A stretch of 64,000 bases of DNA, taken from Diaphorobacter nitroreducens. Lineage in GTDB: Bacteria > Pseudomonadota > Gammaproteobacteria > Burkholderiales > Burkholderiaceae_C. Location: contig RJVL01000006.1 of assembly GCA_003755025.1 (NCBI GenBank), positions 62,001-126,000 on the forward strand. The letters run 5' to 3'. The position numbers were made by a program, and so were the translations under genes. Positions 19,417 through 28,249 of the stretch are shown piece by piece. Every line of letters starts with the position of its first letter. Within the stretch, counting starts at the first letter, position 1. Below the pieces are notes generated by a model. That model was not told the DNA's origin and searched no databases. It worked only from the letters and a program-made list of their open reading frames with translations.

Positions 19417-20355
19417 TCAGCCCCAAAGCATGGAGCGCATGGAGATCGAGGCCGACTGAAAACCCGTGTTGAAAAAGCGCGGCATCTCCGTGGGCAGCGC
19501 GGCGCCTGCGGCATACAGCAGTGGCAGGTAATGCTCATGCGTGGGATGCGCCAGCGGCGCCATCGGGCCCCACTGCTGGAAGGCCACCAGCGCGTCCAGG
19601 CCGCCCGCCTTCACCAGTTCCTGCACCTTGACGTCGAATTCGTTCGCCCACTCGTAGGCTGCATTGATACCTGTGCCGCGCCGCGCGGCGCGCAGGTTGT
19701 GCACCACATTACCGCTGCCCACGATGAGCACCCCACGCTCGCGCAGCGCGCGCAGCTGCTGGCCCAGCGCGTAATGCTCGGCCGCCGGGCGCGCGTAGTC
19801 CATGCTGAGCTGCAGCACCGGAATGTCCGCTGCCGGGAACATGGGCTTGAGCACCGACCATGTGCCGTGGTCCAGGCCCCACTCCCCCGCGTCCACCTCC
19901 AGGGCGCGCGCCGTCGCGGGTGAGCGCAGCTCCTGCGCTAGGCTGCGCGCCACCTGCGGTGCGCCCGGCGCCGGGTACTGCTGCTCGAACAGCTCGCGCG
20001 GGAAACCGCCAAAGTCGTGGATGGTGCGGGGCGCGGCCATGCCCGTCAGCTGCCAGCCGCCGCGCGTGAGCCAATGGGCCGACACGCACAGGATGAGCTG
20101 CGGCCGCTGCCCGCGCGCCAGCAGTTCCGCCCCCATGTCCTGCCAGGTGCGGCGCCAGGCGTTGTCTTCGATGGCGTTCATGGGGCTGCCATGGCCCACG
20201 AACAGCACCGGCATGCGCGGCGAGGGGCGCAGCGCCTCCAGCAACGGGGCGGCTTCGGACAGGGGGCTCATGAAGACTCCGGGAAGGGTGGCGAGGCCCG
20301 CCAGCGCGGCCATGGTGCGACGGCGCTGCGGCAAGAGGAAGGCGTGAGAGGGCAC
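19417..20355 (-). CDS. ygiD: 4,5-DOPA extradiol dioxygenase-family protein (YgiD-like)
   Basis: Class III extradiol ring-cleaving dioxygenase fold. 312 residues; VGHGSPMNA near residues 53-61, SAHW with its metal-binding His, and a C-terminal HEHYLPLL His block mark the YgiD family, which can open DOPA in vitro but whose cellular substrate is unclear. Unlike cytosolic YgiD it starts with PQRRRTMAALAGLATLPG, resembling a Tat-type leader; whether this is exported or a wrong start is open (next ATG, 20313, would still leave a hydrophobic N-terminus). It is divergent from the cold-shock/DUF1294 gene. Confidence 0.85.
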   Translation of the reverse strand: MPSHAFLLPQRRRTMAALAGLATLPGVFMSPLSEAAPLLEALRPSPRMPVLFVGHGSPMNAIEDNAWRRTWQDMGAELLARGQRPQLILCVSAHWLTRGGWQLTGMAAPRTIHDFGGFPRELFEQQYPAPGAPQVARSLAQELRSPATARALEVDAGEWGLDHGTWSVLKPMFPAADIPVLQLSMDYARPAAEHYALGQQLRALRERGVLIVGSGNVVHNLRAARRGTGINAAYEWANEFDVKVQELVKAGGLDALVAFQQWGPMAPLAHPTHEHYLPLLYAAGAALPTEMPRFFNTGFQSASISMRSMLWG

Positions 20356-20595
20356 GATATGATTTTCTGCCGGACAGCCGGGATCGGAGCGCGCACGGGC
20401 GCCGAAGTTCCAGCCGCGGCCCTCCGTTCACCGCCTCCGCTTTCCGCCCATGCCTCTCGCGCTCGATCCCCCTGCCCCGCTGGCATGCCGCCGGCTCAGT
20501 GCCCGCGCATGTCCTGGACCACAGGCCACCCCCCTGCCCCCTGATGGCCAGCCCATGGCCACACTTCCGCCGTCCAGTGCGGAGGATGTTTGAAC
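20356..20595. other. Divergent intergenic region, ygiD / cold-shock gene
   Basis: 240 bp with no supportable gene. It must hold the promoters of both flanking genes. A GGAGG at 20581-20585 serves the rightward gene. I see no convincing -35/-10 pair, repeat or hairpin. Confidence 0.5.
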
Positions 20596-21306
20596 ATGCG
20601 CACACACGGCGTCGTCCGGCAATGGAACGCGGACAAAGGCTTTGGCTTCATCCAGGGCGCTGCCAGCACCCAGGTGTTCTTTCATGTACGGGACTTCCGG
20701 GGCACGGCGCCGCCCGCCCACGGGATGCCGGTGGAGTATGAAGAGATCCACGTGGGCGGCAAGGGACCGCGCGCGATGGATGTGCGTCCACGCAGCCAAC
20801 CGAGCGGCTCCCCTTCCGCCCACCGGTCTCCGGCCCGCGCAGCATCCGCCCCGCCATCCACGCGACCCACCGCGCGGCCCACGCCGGCCACCGCCAGGCA
20901 CACGCGCCCGCGCTCCGCGCCGCAGGCACCCGCAGGCGCGGGCATCGCCCTGGCGCTGATGCTGTTCTGGCTGGGCCTGTGGGGCTGGGGCGCCTGGGCG
21001 CAGCGGTTCCCGCTGTGGTGGCTGGGCGCGGCGGCGGCCCTGAACCTCCTGACCTTCTTCACCTACGCGCTGGACAAGAGCGCCGCCCAACGTGGCACGT
21101 GGCGCACCCGGGAGAGCCACCTGCACCTGCTCGCCCTGCTGGGCGGCTGGCCTGCCGCATGGTGGGCCCAGCAGTGGCTGCGCCATAAATCGCGCAAACA
21201 GGACTTCCGCACGGTGTATTGGGGCACTGTGGCGTTGAACTGCACCGCACTGGCGGTGTGGACGCTGCGGCCGCAGACGCTTCGCGAAGTGCTTTCTTTT
21301 TTATAG
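20596..21306 (+). CDS. Cold-shock domain fused to DUF1294 membrane protein
   Basis: 236 residues in three parts: an N-terminal cold-shock domain (about 2-60) with the RNP-like WNADKGFGFIQ and VFFHV motifs, a Pro/Ala/Arg-rich linker (65-115), and a C-terminal DUF1294 membrane part (about 117-235) with hydrophobic helices and the family motif TYALDKSAAQRG. This combination is known in proteobacteria; function is unproven, perhaps RNA binding at the membrane. ATG 20596 is preferred over an in-frame TTG at 20590 because GGAGG is at 10 bp. The stop TAG lies inside a repeat copy. Confidence 0.88.
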   Translation: MRTHGVVRQWNADKGFGFIQGAASTQVFFHVRDFRGTAPPAHGMPVEYEEIHVGGKGPRAMDVRPRSQPSGSPSAHRSPARAASAPPSTRPTARPTPATARHTRPRSAPQAPAGAGIALALMLFWLGLWGWGAWAQRFPLWWLGAAAALNLLTFFTYALDKSAAQRGTWRTRESHLHLLALLGGWPAAWWAQQWLRHKSRKQDFRTVYWGTVALNCTALAVWTLRPQTLREVLSFL

Positions 21307-21345
21307 CTGCTAGCGTTTTCCAGCATTGCGGCGGGGCCGGTTTTT
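21296..21345 (+). repeat. Palindromic repeat-family copy overlapping a stop codon
   Basis: ttttttatagctgctagcgt is a good match to the family start; the second half (ttccagcattgcggcgggg) is degenerate. The TAG inside tatagctg is the stop codon of the cold-shock/DUF1294 gene, so the repeat supplies its 3-prime end. Confidence 0.6.
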
Positions 21346-21467
21346 ATCGGGATCTGCGGCATGCCTTGCGGCCACGTCCGACAGCGCGGCCTTCCATCGC
21401 CCGACAGCCAGGCGATGCTGCTGCGCCTCCAATGGGTCCAGTTTTTTCCGCATTGGAGAACGACGCC

Positions 21468-21890
21468 ATGAAGCCTTTCGCCCTCGACCCGAGCATGACC
21501 ACGGCGACCGGGACTTTCTACCCCACGGGCCATGTGTTCGCGCTGTTTGCGAACGAGGAGGCGGCGCGCTCCGCAGGCCAGGCGCTGCAGGCCCAGGGTC
21601 GCGATGACGTGGCGCACGCCACGCCGCCGATGATCCTGGAACATGTGGTGCGCACGCTGGGCAATGCCGATGCACCTCTGCCCTCGGTCGGTGCGGAGGG
21701 CGTGATCGTGCGCCGCATCGCGCAACTGGCCAGCGACGGCGCCCACGGCCTGTTGCTGCGTGCCACGGATTCCGACGCTCCGGAGACGCTGCGCGACCTG
21801 CTGCAGCCGCTGGGCCCGCTGGCGGCGTTCTACTACCGCCGCCTGGTCATTGAGGAGCTGGTGCCCGCTCCCGCCGGTCCCGCGCGCTGA
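21468..21890 (+). CDS. Hypothetical protein
   Basis: I do not recognise this 140-residue protein. It starts MKPFALDPSMTTATGTFYP, has a segment resembling an alpha-beta sandwich (GHVFALFANEEAARSAGQAL, where a residue pair such as Phe-Ala is followed by a helix, as in proteins that handle a general-stress or heat-shock signal), and ends with a helical AAFYYRRLVIEEL. No signal peptide or membrane helix is visible. GGAGAACG precedes the ATG. It is convergent with ygiQ with only 18 bp between stops. Codon use is like that of its neighbours, so it is probably real. Confidence 0.65.
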   Translation: MKPFALDPSMTTATGTFYPTGHVFALFANEEAARSAGQALQAQGRDDVAHATPPMILEHVVRTLGNADAPLPSVGAEGVIVRRIAQLASDGAHGLLLRATDSDAPETLRDLLQPLGPLAAFYYRRLVIEELVPAPAGPAR

Positions 21891-21908
21891 CGGCCGGGTG
21901 CCGCCCCG

Positions 21909-24449
21909 TCAGCGCCGCCGGCCCGTACCCTTGCCCGACGCCGGGGTGCCGGCCCCGCCCTGGCGACTCCCCGCCGCGCTCGCAGCGTTGCCGCCGGCAT
22001 TGCCACGGCTGCCAGTGCGGGCACCGGTGCCCGCACGCGGCGGCAGGCCAGTGTTCTGCGTGAGCATGCGGCCCGGCTGCGGCGCGCTGCTACGAAAACG
22101 CACGTCGCCCTGCGGCTCCTCCAGCTCTTGCGGGCGGCGGCGCAGCGCCACGGCCTTGCCGTCCTTGTTGATGGTGTAGCCCACGCCCGCCCCGCCACCC
22201 TTGGGCCCGGTGCTGTTCTTCTTGCGGGCGCTCTGGTAGCTGCCGTCAACCAGCGGCTGGAAGGTGGGGATCAGGTGGTGCTTGCCGTTACCGATCAGGT
22301 CGGCCCGGCCCATGCTTTTCAGCGCCTCGCGCAGCAGTGGCCAGTTGTTGGGGTCGTGGTAGCGCAGGAAGGCCTTGTGCAGGCGGCGGCGCTTTTCGCC
22401 ACGCACCACGTCCACCTGTTCCTCGGCCACGTCGCGCATCTGCCGGCGCACGCGCGTGAGCGGGTTGCGGCCCGAGTGGTACATGGCCGTGGCGCTGGCC
22501 ATGGGGCTGGGGTAGAAGGCCTGCACCTGGTCGGCGCGAAAGCCGTTCTTCTTGAGCCAGATGGCCAGGTTCAGCATGTCCTCGTCGGTGGTGCCGGGGT
22601 GGGCGGCGATGAAGTACGGGATCAGGAACTGTTTCTTGCCCGCCTCTTCGGTGTACTGCTCGAACATCTGCTTGAAGCGGTCATAGTTGCCGATGCCTGG
22701 CTTCATCATCTTGGACAGCGGCCCCGCCTCGGTGTGCTCGGGCGCGATCTTGAGGTACCCGCCCACGTGGTGCTGTACCAGCTCCTTCACGTATTCGGGG
22801 GACTTCACCGCCAGGTCGTAGCGCAGGCCGGAGCCGATGAGGATCTTCTTGATGCCCGGCAGCTTGCGCGCGCGGCGGTAGATATTGACCAGCGGCGCAT
22901 GGTCCGTGTGCAGGTTCTGGCAGATGCCGGGAAACACGCAGCTCGGCTTGCGGCAGGCGGCCTCGATCTCTGGGCTCTTGCAGCCCAGGCGGTACATGTT
23001 GGCCGTGGGGCCGCCCAGGTCGGAGATGGTGCCGGTGAAGCCCTTGACCTTGTCCCGGATGTCCTCCACCTCGGCAATGATGGAATCCTCCGAGCGGCTC
23101 TGGATGATGCGTCCCTCGTGCTCGGTGATGGAGCAGAAGGTGCAGCCGCCAAAGCAGCCGCGCATGATGTTGATCGACGCGCGGATCATCTCCCATGCCG
23201 GGATCTTGGTGGGCCCCTCGTAGCTGCCCTGCGCGTCCAGGTACTGCGGGTGCGGGTTGCGCGCATACGGCAGGCCGAACACCCAGTCCATCTCGGCCGT
23301 GGTGAGCGGGACGGGCGGCGGGTTCAGCCACACGTCGCGCGCCGTTGCGCCCTCGCCGTGCGCCTGCACCAGCGCGCGGGCGTTGCCGGGGTTGGTCTCC
23401 AGGTGCAGCACGCGGTTGGCGTGGGCGTAGAGCACCGGGTCGGCCTTCACCTGCTCGTAGCTGGGCAGGCGGATCACGGTGCGCTCGCGCGGCGGCAGCG
23501 CCCGACCGCTGCGCCCCTTGGAGGGCAGCGCCGGGTTGGGCACGATCTGCACGGTCTGCAAGGGTTTTTGGCCTGCAGCGCTTTGTGGATCAGCGCTGGC
23601 AGCTATTGAATTTGCAGCATCTTCCTGCGAACACGCCTGGCCCTGGGCTGCGGCCTGCTCGCTGGTGGTCATGTAGGGATTGATCAGCTCATCCACGCGG
23701 CCGGGCTCGTCCACCTCGGTGGAGTCGATCTCGAACCATCCGGGCTCGGACGCGCGCCGCACGAAGGCCGTGCCGCGCACGTCGGTGATGGTCTCCACCG
23801 GGTCGCGCCGCGCAATGCGGTGGGCCACCTCGACCAGGGCACGCTCGGCGTTGCCGAACAGCAGGATGTCGCACTTGCTGTCCACCACGATGGAGCGGCG
23901 CACCTTGTCGCTCCAGTAGTCATAGTGGGCGATGCGGCGCAGGCTGCCTTCGATGCCGCCCAGCACGATGGGCACGTCCTTGTACGCCTCGCGGCAGCGC
24001 TGGCTGTAGACCACTGCGGCGCGGTCGGGCCGCTTGCCACCCACGTCGCCCGGCGTGTAGGCGTCGTCGCTGCGGATCTTGCGGTCCGCCGTGTAGCGGT
24101 TGATCATCGAATCCATGTTGCCCGCGGTCACGCCCCAAAACAGGTTGGGCTTGCCCAGCACCTTGAACGCGTCGGCGCTCTGCCAGTCCGGCTGCGCGAT
24201 GATCCCCACGCGAAAGCCCTGCGCCTCCAGCACCCGCCCGATCACCGCCATGCCGAAGCTCGGGTGGTCCACATAGGCGTCGCCCGTCACCAGCACCACG
24301 TCGCAGCTGTCCCAGCCCAACTGCTCCATCTCGGCACGGCTCATGGGCAGGTACGGCGCCACGCCAAAGCGCTTGGCCCAATACGGGCGGTAGCTGGTCA
24401 ACGGCTTGGCGTTGCGCGGGAAGAAGGAGACATCGATCGGGGCGTTCAT
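21909..24449 (-). CDS. ygiQ: YgiQ-family radical SAM protein
   Basis: 846-residue protein of the UPF0313/YgiQ family, function unknown. An N-terminal domain (about 1-240; start [17 protein letters not shown]) precedes the radical SAM core, whose CFGGCTFCS motif holds the three [4Fe-4S] cysteines, and a low-complexity Gly/Arg tail (790-846). It is longer than E. coli YgiQ: residues about 260-310 are an Ala/Gln-rich insertion. Part of it (about 279-297) is encoded by a copy of the genome's palindromic repeat lying in frame. It is divergent from yigZ. Confidence 0.93.
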   Translation of the reverse strand: MNAPIDVSFFPRNAKPLTSYRPYWAKRFGVAPYLPMSRAEMEQLGWDSCDVVLVTGDAYVDHPSFGMAVIGRVLEAQGFRVGIIAQPDWQSADAFKVLGKPNLFWGVTAGNMDSMINRYTADRKIRSDDAYTPGDVGGKRPDRAAVVYSQRCREAYKDVPIVLGGIEGSLRRIAHYDYWSDKVRRSIVVDSKCDILLFGNAERALVEVAHRIARRDPVETITDVRGTAFVRRASEPGWFEIDSTEVDEPGRVDELINPYMTTSEQAAAQGQACSQEDAANSIAASADPQSAAGQKPLQTVQIVPNPALPSKGRSGRALPPRERTVIRLPSYEQVKADPVLYAHANRVLHLETNPGNARALVQAHGEGATARDVWLNPPPVPLTTAEMDWVFGLPYARNPHPQYLDAQGSYEGPTKIPAWEMIRASINIMRGCFGGCTFCSITEHEGRIIQSRSEDSIIAEVEDIRDKVKGFTGTISDLGGPTANMYRLGCKSPEIEAACRKPSCVFPGICQNLHTDHAPLVNIYRRARKLPGIKKILIGSGLRYDLAVKSPEYVKELVQHHVGGYLKIAPEHTEAGPLSKMMKPGIGNYDRFKQMFEQYTEEAGKKQFLIPYFIAAHPGTTDEDMLNLAIWLKKNGFRADQVQAFYPSPMASATAMYHSGRNPLTRVRRQMRDVAEEQVDVVRGEKRRRLHKAFLRYHDPNNWPLLREALKSMGRADLIGNGKHHLIPTFQPLVDGSYQSARKKNSTGPKGGGAGVGYTINKDGKAVALRRRPQELEEPQGDVRFRSSAPQPGRMLTQNTGLPPRAGTGARTGSRGNAGGNAASAAGSRQGGAGTPASGKGTGRRR
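23558..23615 (-). repeat. Palindromic repeat-family copy in frame inside ygiQ
   Basis: Read leftward: AATTCAATAGCTGCCAGCGC, then TGATCCACAAAGCGCTGCAG and GCCAAAAACC. This matches the intergenic family along its whole length (AATAGCTGC, GCGCT, AAGCGCT, AGGCC, then a homopolymer). It lies in the ygiQ coding strand and encodes residues about 279-297, rich in Ala, Ser and Gln, without a stop. Confidence 0.8.
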
Positions 24450-24563
24450 GGGCGGGCCTACAGGTGGGGGCCGGGCATTTTAGAAGCCATGCCCCCTTTG
24501 CGCCTAACCGCCCCCGCATGGCCCTTGCCGCCGTCGGCCCATGGGGTAAGCTCGGCCGCCCCC

Positions 24564-25157
24564 ATGCCCTACACCCTCAGCGCCCCCGTTCACAGCGAAC
24601 TCATCATCAAGAAAAGCCGCTTCATCGGCTGCGTGCAGCCCATGGCCGACCGCGCGAGCGCGCAGGCCGTGGTGGATGCGCTGTGGCGCGAACACCCGGG
24701 CGCGGCCCATGTGTGCTGGGCGCTGCTGGCGGGCGGCCAGTCCGCCGCAGTGGACGACGGCGAGCCCAGCGGCACCGCCGGGCGGCCCATGCTGGATGTG
24801 CTGCGCCACCAGGACCTGGAGGGCGTGCTGGCCACCGTGGTGCGCTATTTCGGCGGGGTGAAGCTGGGCGCGGGTGGCCTGGTGCGCGCCTATACCGATA
24901 CCGTGGCCCAGGCGCTGCTGCAGGCCGACAAGGTGCCGCTTCAGCGCATGCGCACCCTGGAATGCAGCGTGCCCTACGCCCTGGAAGGACTGCTGCGCCG
25001 CATGATCGAGGGTGCTGGCGCGCAGTTGCTGCAGGTGCAGCATGCCACGCTGGTCACGCTGCAACTGCGCCTGCCCGAGGCCGAGGCCGAGGCCTTCGTC
25101 CACCAGGTGAACGAAGCAGGTCAGGGCCGCGTGGCCTGGGGCGAATCCACGGATTGA
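24564..25157 (+). CDS. yigZ: YigZ / IMPACT-family protein
   Basis: 197-residue IMPACT-family protein. The N-terminal domain (about 1-125) carries KKSRFIG, DDGEPSGTAGRPML and VVRYFGGVKLGAGGLVRAY, the family signatures; the C-terminal domain (about 130-197) has the elongation-factor-G-like ferredoxin fold (DUF1949). A role near the ribosome has been suggested for homologues. The ATG at 24564 is where homology begins; upstream in-frame codons run back through the ygiQ promoter. It is divergent from ygiQ with a 114-bp gap. Confidence 0.93.
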   Translation: MPYTLSAPVHSELIIKKSRFIGCVQPMADRASAQAVVDALWREHPGAAHVCWALLAGGQSAAVDDGEPSGTAGRPMLDVLRHQDLEGVLATVVRYFGGVKLGAGGLVRAYTDTVAQALLQADKVPLQRMRTLECSVPYALEGLLRRMIEGAGAQLLQVQHATLVTLQLRLPEAEAEAFVHQVNEAGQGRVAWGESTD

Positions 25158-25268
25158 AGGCCGGGACCGGGGCCGCGCCCGAGCAAGCCCAACAATGCCT
25201 GCGCGCCTACATGCCGCGCTGGCGCGCGCGGCGACACTGGCGGGCCGCATTGACAAGGAACCCCCTCC

Positions 25269-26681
25269 ATGAGCCAGCCGCTGGACGTGATCATCCTGGG
25301 CGCCGGGTCCGCCGGACTGGCGGCGCTGCGCGAGGTGCGCAAGCGCACCGACCACTGGCGCATCGTGAACGACGGCCCCTGGGGCACCACCTGCGCGCGC
25401 GTGGGGTGCATGCCGTCCAAGATGCTCATCGAGGCCGCCAACGCCTACCATGCGCGGCGCGCGCTGCACACCTTCGGCATCGAGGGCGCGGATGCGCTGC
25501 GGGTGGACCTGCCCGCCGTGCTGCGCCGCGTGCGCGCGCTGCGCGATGACTTCGTGGCCGGCACGCTGGCCGCCACCGACGCGGGCGAGCGCGCCATCAG
25601 CGGCCACGCCCGGCTGCTGGACGCGCAGCGCGTGGAAGTGAACGGCCAGGTGCACACCGCGCAGCGCATCATCATCGCCACGGGCTCGCGCCCCATCGTG
25701 CCGGAGGACTGGCTGGCTTTTGGTGACCGCATCCTGACCACCGACACGCTGTTCGAGCAGCCCACGCTCGGCCCGCGCGTGGCCGTCATCGGGCTGGGGC
25801 CGCTGGGGGTGGAAATCGCGCAGGCGCTCGCGCGGCTGGGGGTGGAGGTGATGGCCTTCGCGACGGGCAAGAGCGTGGCCGGCCTGAGCGACCCCGCCAT
25901 CAACGACGCGCTGCTGGCGCGGCTGAAGGACGAATTCATCGTCAACGTGGGCGACAAGGCCGAGCTGCGCGAGGTGGCCGGCGGCATACAGGTCACCAAC
26001 GGCAGCGCGACCGTGGTGGTGGACCAGGTGGTGGCCGCCATGGGCCGGCGCCCGAATCTGGAGCACCTGGGGCTGGACACGCTGGGCGTGGCGCTGGACG
26101 ACAAGGGCCGCCCGCCCATCGATCCGTGCACCCTGCAGGTGGGCGATCTGCCCGTCTTCATCGCGGGCGATGCCGATGGCGACCGCCCTCTGCTGCATGA
26201 GGCCGCGGACGAGGGCCACATTGCGGGGTTGAACGCCCTGGCGCCCACGCCGCGCGGCTTCGCCCGGCGCACGCCGCTGGCCATCACCTTCAGCCAGCCC
26301 CATGCCGCCGTGGTGGGGCAGCGCCATGCCGATCTGCCCGAGGGGCAATGGGTGGGGGGCACGGTAGACTTTGCACGCCAGGGCCGCGCGCGCGTGGCGC
26401 AGTGCAACCACGGGCGCCTGAACGTGTACGCCGAGCACGGCAGCGGCCGTCTGCTAGGCGCCGAGCTGTGCACGCCTGCGGGCGAACACATGGCCCACCT
26501 GCTGGCGCTGGCCGTCGAGCAGCGGCTGACGGTGCACGACCTGCTGCGCATGCCCTTCTACCATCCGGTGCTGGAGGAAGGCCTGCGCACGGCGCTGCGC
26601 GACGCGGCCTCGCGCCTGCCCAAGGCCAGCGATTCCGACCTCGCCGCCTGCGAGGCCTACGGCGCCAGCGCGCTGGACTGA
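25269..26681 (+). CDS. Dihydrolipoamide dehydrogenase-like flavoprotein
   Basis: 470-residue pyridine nucleotide-disulphide oxidoreductase. GAGSAGL (11-17) binds FAD, TTCARVGCMPSK (41-51 region) holds the redox disulphide Cys42/Cys47, VIGLGPLGVEIA is the NAD(P) site and FIAGDADG the second FAD contact. The C-terminal active-site block reads YHPVLEEGL, keeping His-Pro and Glu but not the usual HAHPT form. It is not next to any 2-oxo acid dehydrogenase gene, so it may be a stand-alone reductase; the substrate is unknown. It lies 111 bp after yigZ on the same strand. Confidence 0.88.
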   Translation: MSQPLDVIILGAGSAGLAALREVRKRTDHWRIVNDGPWGTTCARVGCMPSKMLIEAANAYHARRALHTFGIEGADALRVDLPAVLRRVRALRDDFVAGTLAATDAGERAISGHARLLDAQRVEVNGQVHTAQRIIIATGSRPIVPEDWLAFGDRILTTDTLFEQPTLGPRVAVIGLGPLGVEIAQALARLGVEVMAFATGKSVAGLSDPAINDALLARLKDEFIVNVGDKAELREVAGGIQVTNGSATVVVDQVVAAMGRRPNLEHLGLDTLGVALDDKGRPPIDPCTLQVGDLPVFIAGDADGDRPLLHEAADEGHIAGLNALAPTPRGFARRTPLAITFSQPHAAVVGQRHADLPEGQWVGGTVDFARQGRARVAQCNHGRLNVYAEHGSGRLLGAELCTPAGEHMAHLLALAVEQRLTVHDLLRMPFYHPVLEEGLRTALRDAASRLPKASDSDLAACEAYGASALD

Positions 26682-26682
26682 T

Positions 26683-26722
26683 ACAAAAACAATAGCTGTT
26701 CGCGCTTGCCAAGAGGGATTTT
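26683..26722 (+). repeat. Palindromic repeat-family copy
   Basis: acaaaaacaatagctgttcg followed by cgcttgccaagaggg and a T-run. It begins inside the stop region of the flavoprotein gene and forms an inverted pair with the copy at 26729-26778. Confidence 0.75.
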
Positions 26723-26728
26723 TAACAC

Positions 26729-26778
26729 CAAAACAGCTTGAAATGCTTACCCATCAAGCGCCAACAGCTATGTTTATA
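26729..26778 (-). repeat. Palindromic repeat-family copy, inverted
   Basis: Read leftward: AAACATAGCTGTTGGCGCTT, then GATGGGTAAGC, TTTCAAGC and TGTTTTGG, a near full-length match. With the + copy at 26683-26722 it makes an inverted pair upstream of the yjfB-like gene. Confidence 0.75.
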
Positions 26779-26837
26779 GAAGCACCCTTGAGTCCGCGGT
26801 GAACTGGCCGATAACAAGAGGTACACCGGAGATCACC

Positions 26838-27041
26838 ATGGACGTTGCCCTCACCCAATCCATCGTCAGCACCGCCAGCGCCCTCGCCAGCCGCGAGACG
26901 GCCGATGCCGTCCAGGTCACCGTGCTGAAGAAGGCCCTGGACACGCAGAAAACGGCCGCCGCCACCCTGCTCGCCGCCCTGCCCCAGCCACCGCTGGCGA
27001 CCGAGGGCCCGCTGGGCACGCAGCTCAACACCTACGCCTGA
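26838..27041 (+). CDS. YjfB-like putative motility protein
   Basis: 67-residue protein starting MDVALTQSIVSTASALAS, the N-terminal pattern of the YjfB-like family named for putative motility. It is helical, with no signal peptide or membrane segment. No flagellar genes are nearby in the window. An ATG start with GGAGATCACC upstream is preferred over the in-frame ATG at 26799. A hairpin with a T-run follows. Confidence 0.8.
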   Translation: MDVALTQSIVSTASALASRETADAVQVTVLKKALDTQKTAAATLLAALPQPPLATEGPLGTQLNTYA

Positions 27042-27067
27042 CGCGCACGGCGCGCTGGCTTTTTTTC
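27042..27067 (+). terminator. Probable intrinsic terminator of the yjfB-like gene
   Basis: GCGCACGGCGC just after the stop forms a short GC-rich hairpin, followed by TGGC and seven T residues (about 27060-27066). A second palindrome GCCGGC-tcag-GCCGGC follows toward the convergent oxidoreductase gene. Confidence 0.6.
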
Positions 27068-27100
27068 GCCGGCTCAGGCCGGCTTCAGCCCTGGCCTTGC

Positions 27101-28228
27101 TCAGCGCAGCCGCGCAGGCGACAGGCCCGCCACGTCCACACCCTCGCGCGCCAACTCGGGGGCCAGCGGCTCGCCCAGTGCCAACTGCCGCGTCAGCAGC
27201 GCCGCGCCCGCCGCGCTCTGGATGCCATAGCCGCCTTGCGCGGCCAGCCAGAAGAAGCCGGGCACATGGTTGTCCCAGCCAATGACCAGGTCGCCATCGG
27301 CCACGAACGAGCGCAGCCCCGCCCAGGTGTGCGAGGGGCGGCGGATCTGAAAGCACGTCACCTGCTCGATGCGGTGGATGCCCAGGGCCACGTCCAGTTC
27401 CTCAGGCACCACGTCGTGCGGCGCCACGGCGTCGGCATTGGCGGGGGAGCCCAGCATCTGCCCCGCGTCGGGCTTGAAGTAATAGTCCTCGGCAATGCCG
27501 ATGACAGCCGGCCAGTGGGCCGCTTGCATGCCGGCCGGCACGGGGAAGGTGAAGGCCGTGCGCCGGCGCGGCTCCAGCCCGATGGGCGGCACGCCCGCCT
27601 GGGCTGCCACCACGTCGGCCCAGGCGCCTGCGGCATTGACCACGGCGCGCGCGTGCAGCACCTCGCCATCGGCCAAGGTGATGTGCCAGCCCTCCTCGCC
27701 CCGCTGCAGGGCCGTCACCTCGGCATGGGTGCGGATCTCGCCGCCACGCTGGCGCAGGCCGCGCAGGTAGCCCTGGTGCAGCGCATGCACGTCGATGTCG
27801 GCGGCGCCGGGCTCGCTCATGCCCGCGGCCACGGCCTCGGGGCGCAGGCACGGGGCCTGCTCCAGCAGCTCCTCGCGCGTCAGGCGGCGCACCTGCGGGT
27901 TGCGCGGCAGCGCCTCGGCGTAGGCGGCTTCCAGCAGGTCGAGCTGGTCGGGCCCCGCCAGGTACACCACGCCGCGCGGCGTGAGGATGGGGGCGCTGCC
28001 GAATTCGGGCGGCGGCGCATCGTAGAACGCGCGGCTGGCCCGTGTGAGTGCGCAGATGTTGGGCGTGCCATAGGTGGCCGAGTACAGCGCAGCCGACCGG
28101 CCGGTGGTGTGGTAGCCGGGCTGGGCCTCCCGCTCCAGCAGCAGCACGCGGCGGTGCGCGGCCAGTTCCCAACCGGCGGAGGCGCCGGCAATGCCCGCGC
28201 CGATGATCACAAAGTCATAGGGTTGCAT
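27101..28228 (-). CDS. FAD-dependent amino-acid oxidase/dehydrogenase-like protein (DAO family)
   Basis: 375 residues. An N-terminal dinucleotide fold with GAGIAGASAG (about 10-19), GYHTTGRSAALYS as the flavin-site block of glycine/D-amino-acid oxidases, and WDNHVPGFFWLAAQGGYGIQ at the C-terminal FAD contact. The likely reaction is oxidative deamination of a D-amino acid or sarcosine-like amine; the substrate is not fixed by sequence. The ATG at 28228 follows GAGGGAACCC; an upstream in-frame TTG (28243) is less likely. It is last in a leftward set behind dsdA, a Bug receptor and an amidase, 21 bp after the amidase. Confidence 0.85.
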   Translation of the reverse strand: MQPYDFVIIGAGIAGASAGWELAAHRRVLLLEREAQPGYHTTGRSAALYSATYGTPNICALTRASRAFYDAPPPEFGSAPILTPRGVVYLAGPDQLDLLEAAYAEALPRNPQVRRLTREELLEQAPCLRPEAVAAGMSEPGAADIDVHALHQGYLRGLRQRGGEIRTHAEVTALQRGEEGWHITLADGEVLHARAVVNAAGAWADVVAAQAGVPPIGLEPRRRTAFTFPVPAGMQAAHWPAVIGIAEDYYFKPDAGQMLGSPANADAVAPHDVVPEELDVALGIHRIEQVTCFQIRRPSHTWAGLRSFVADGDLVIGWDNHVPGFFWLAAQGGYGIQSAAGAALLTRQLALGEPLAPELAREGVDVAGLSPARLR

Positions 28229-28249
28229 GGGTTCCCTCGCCAATCACTG

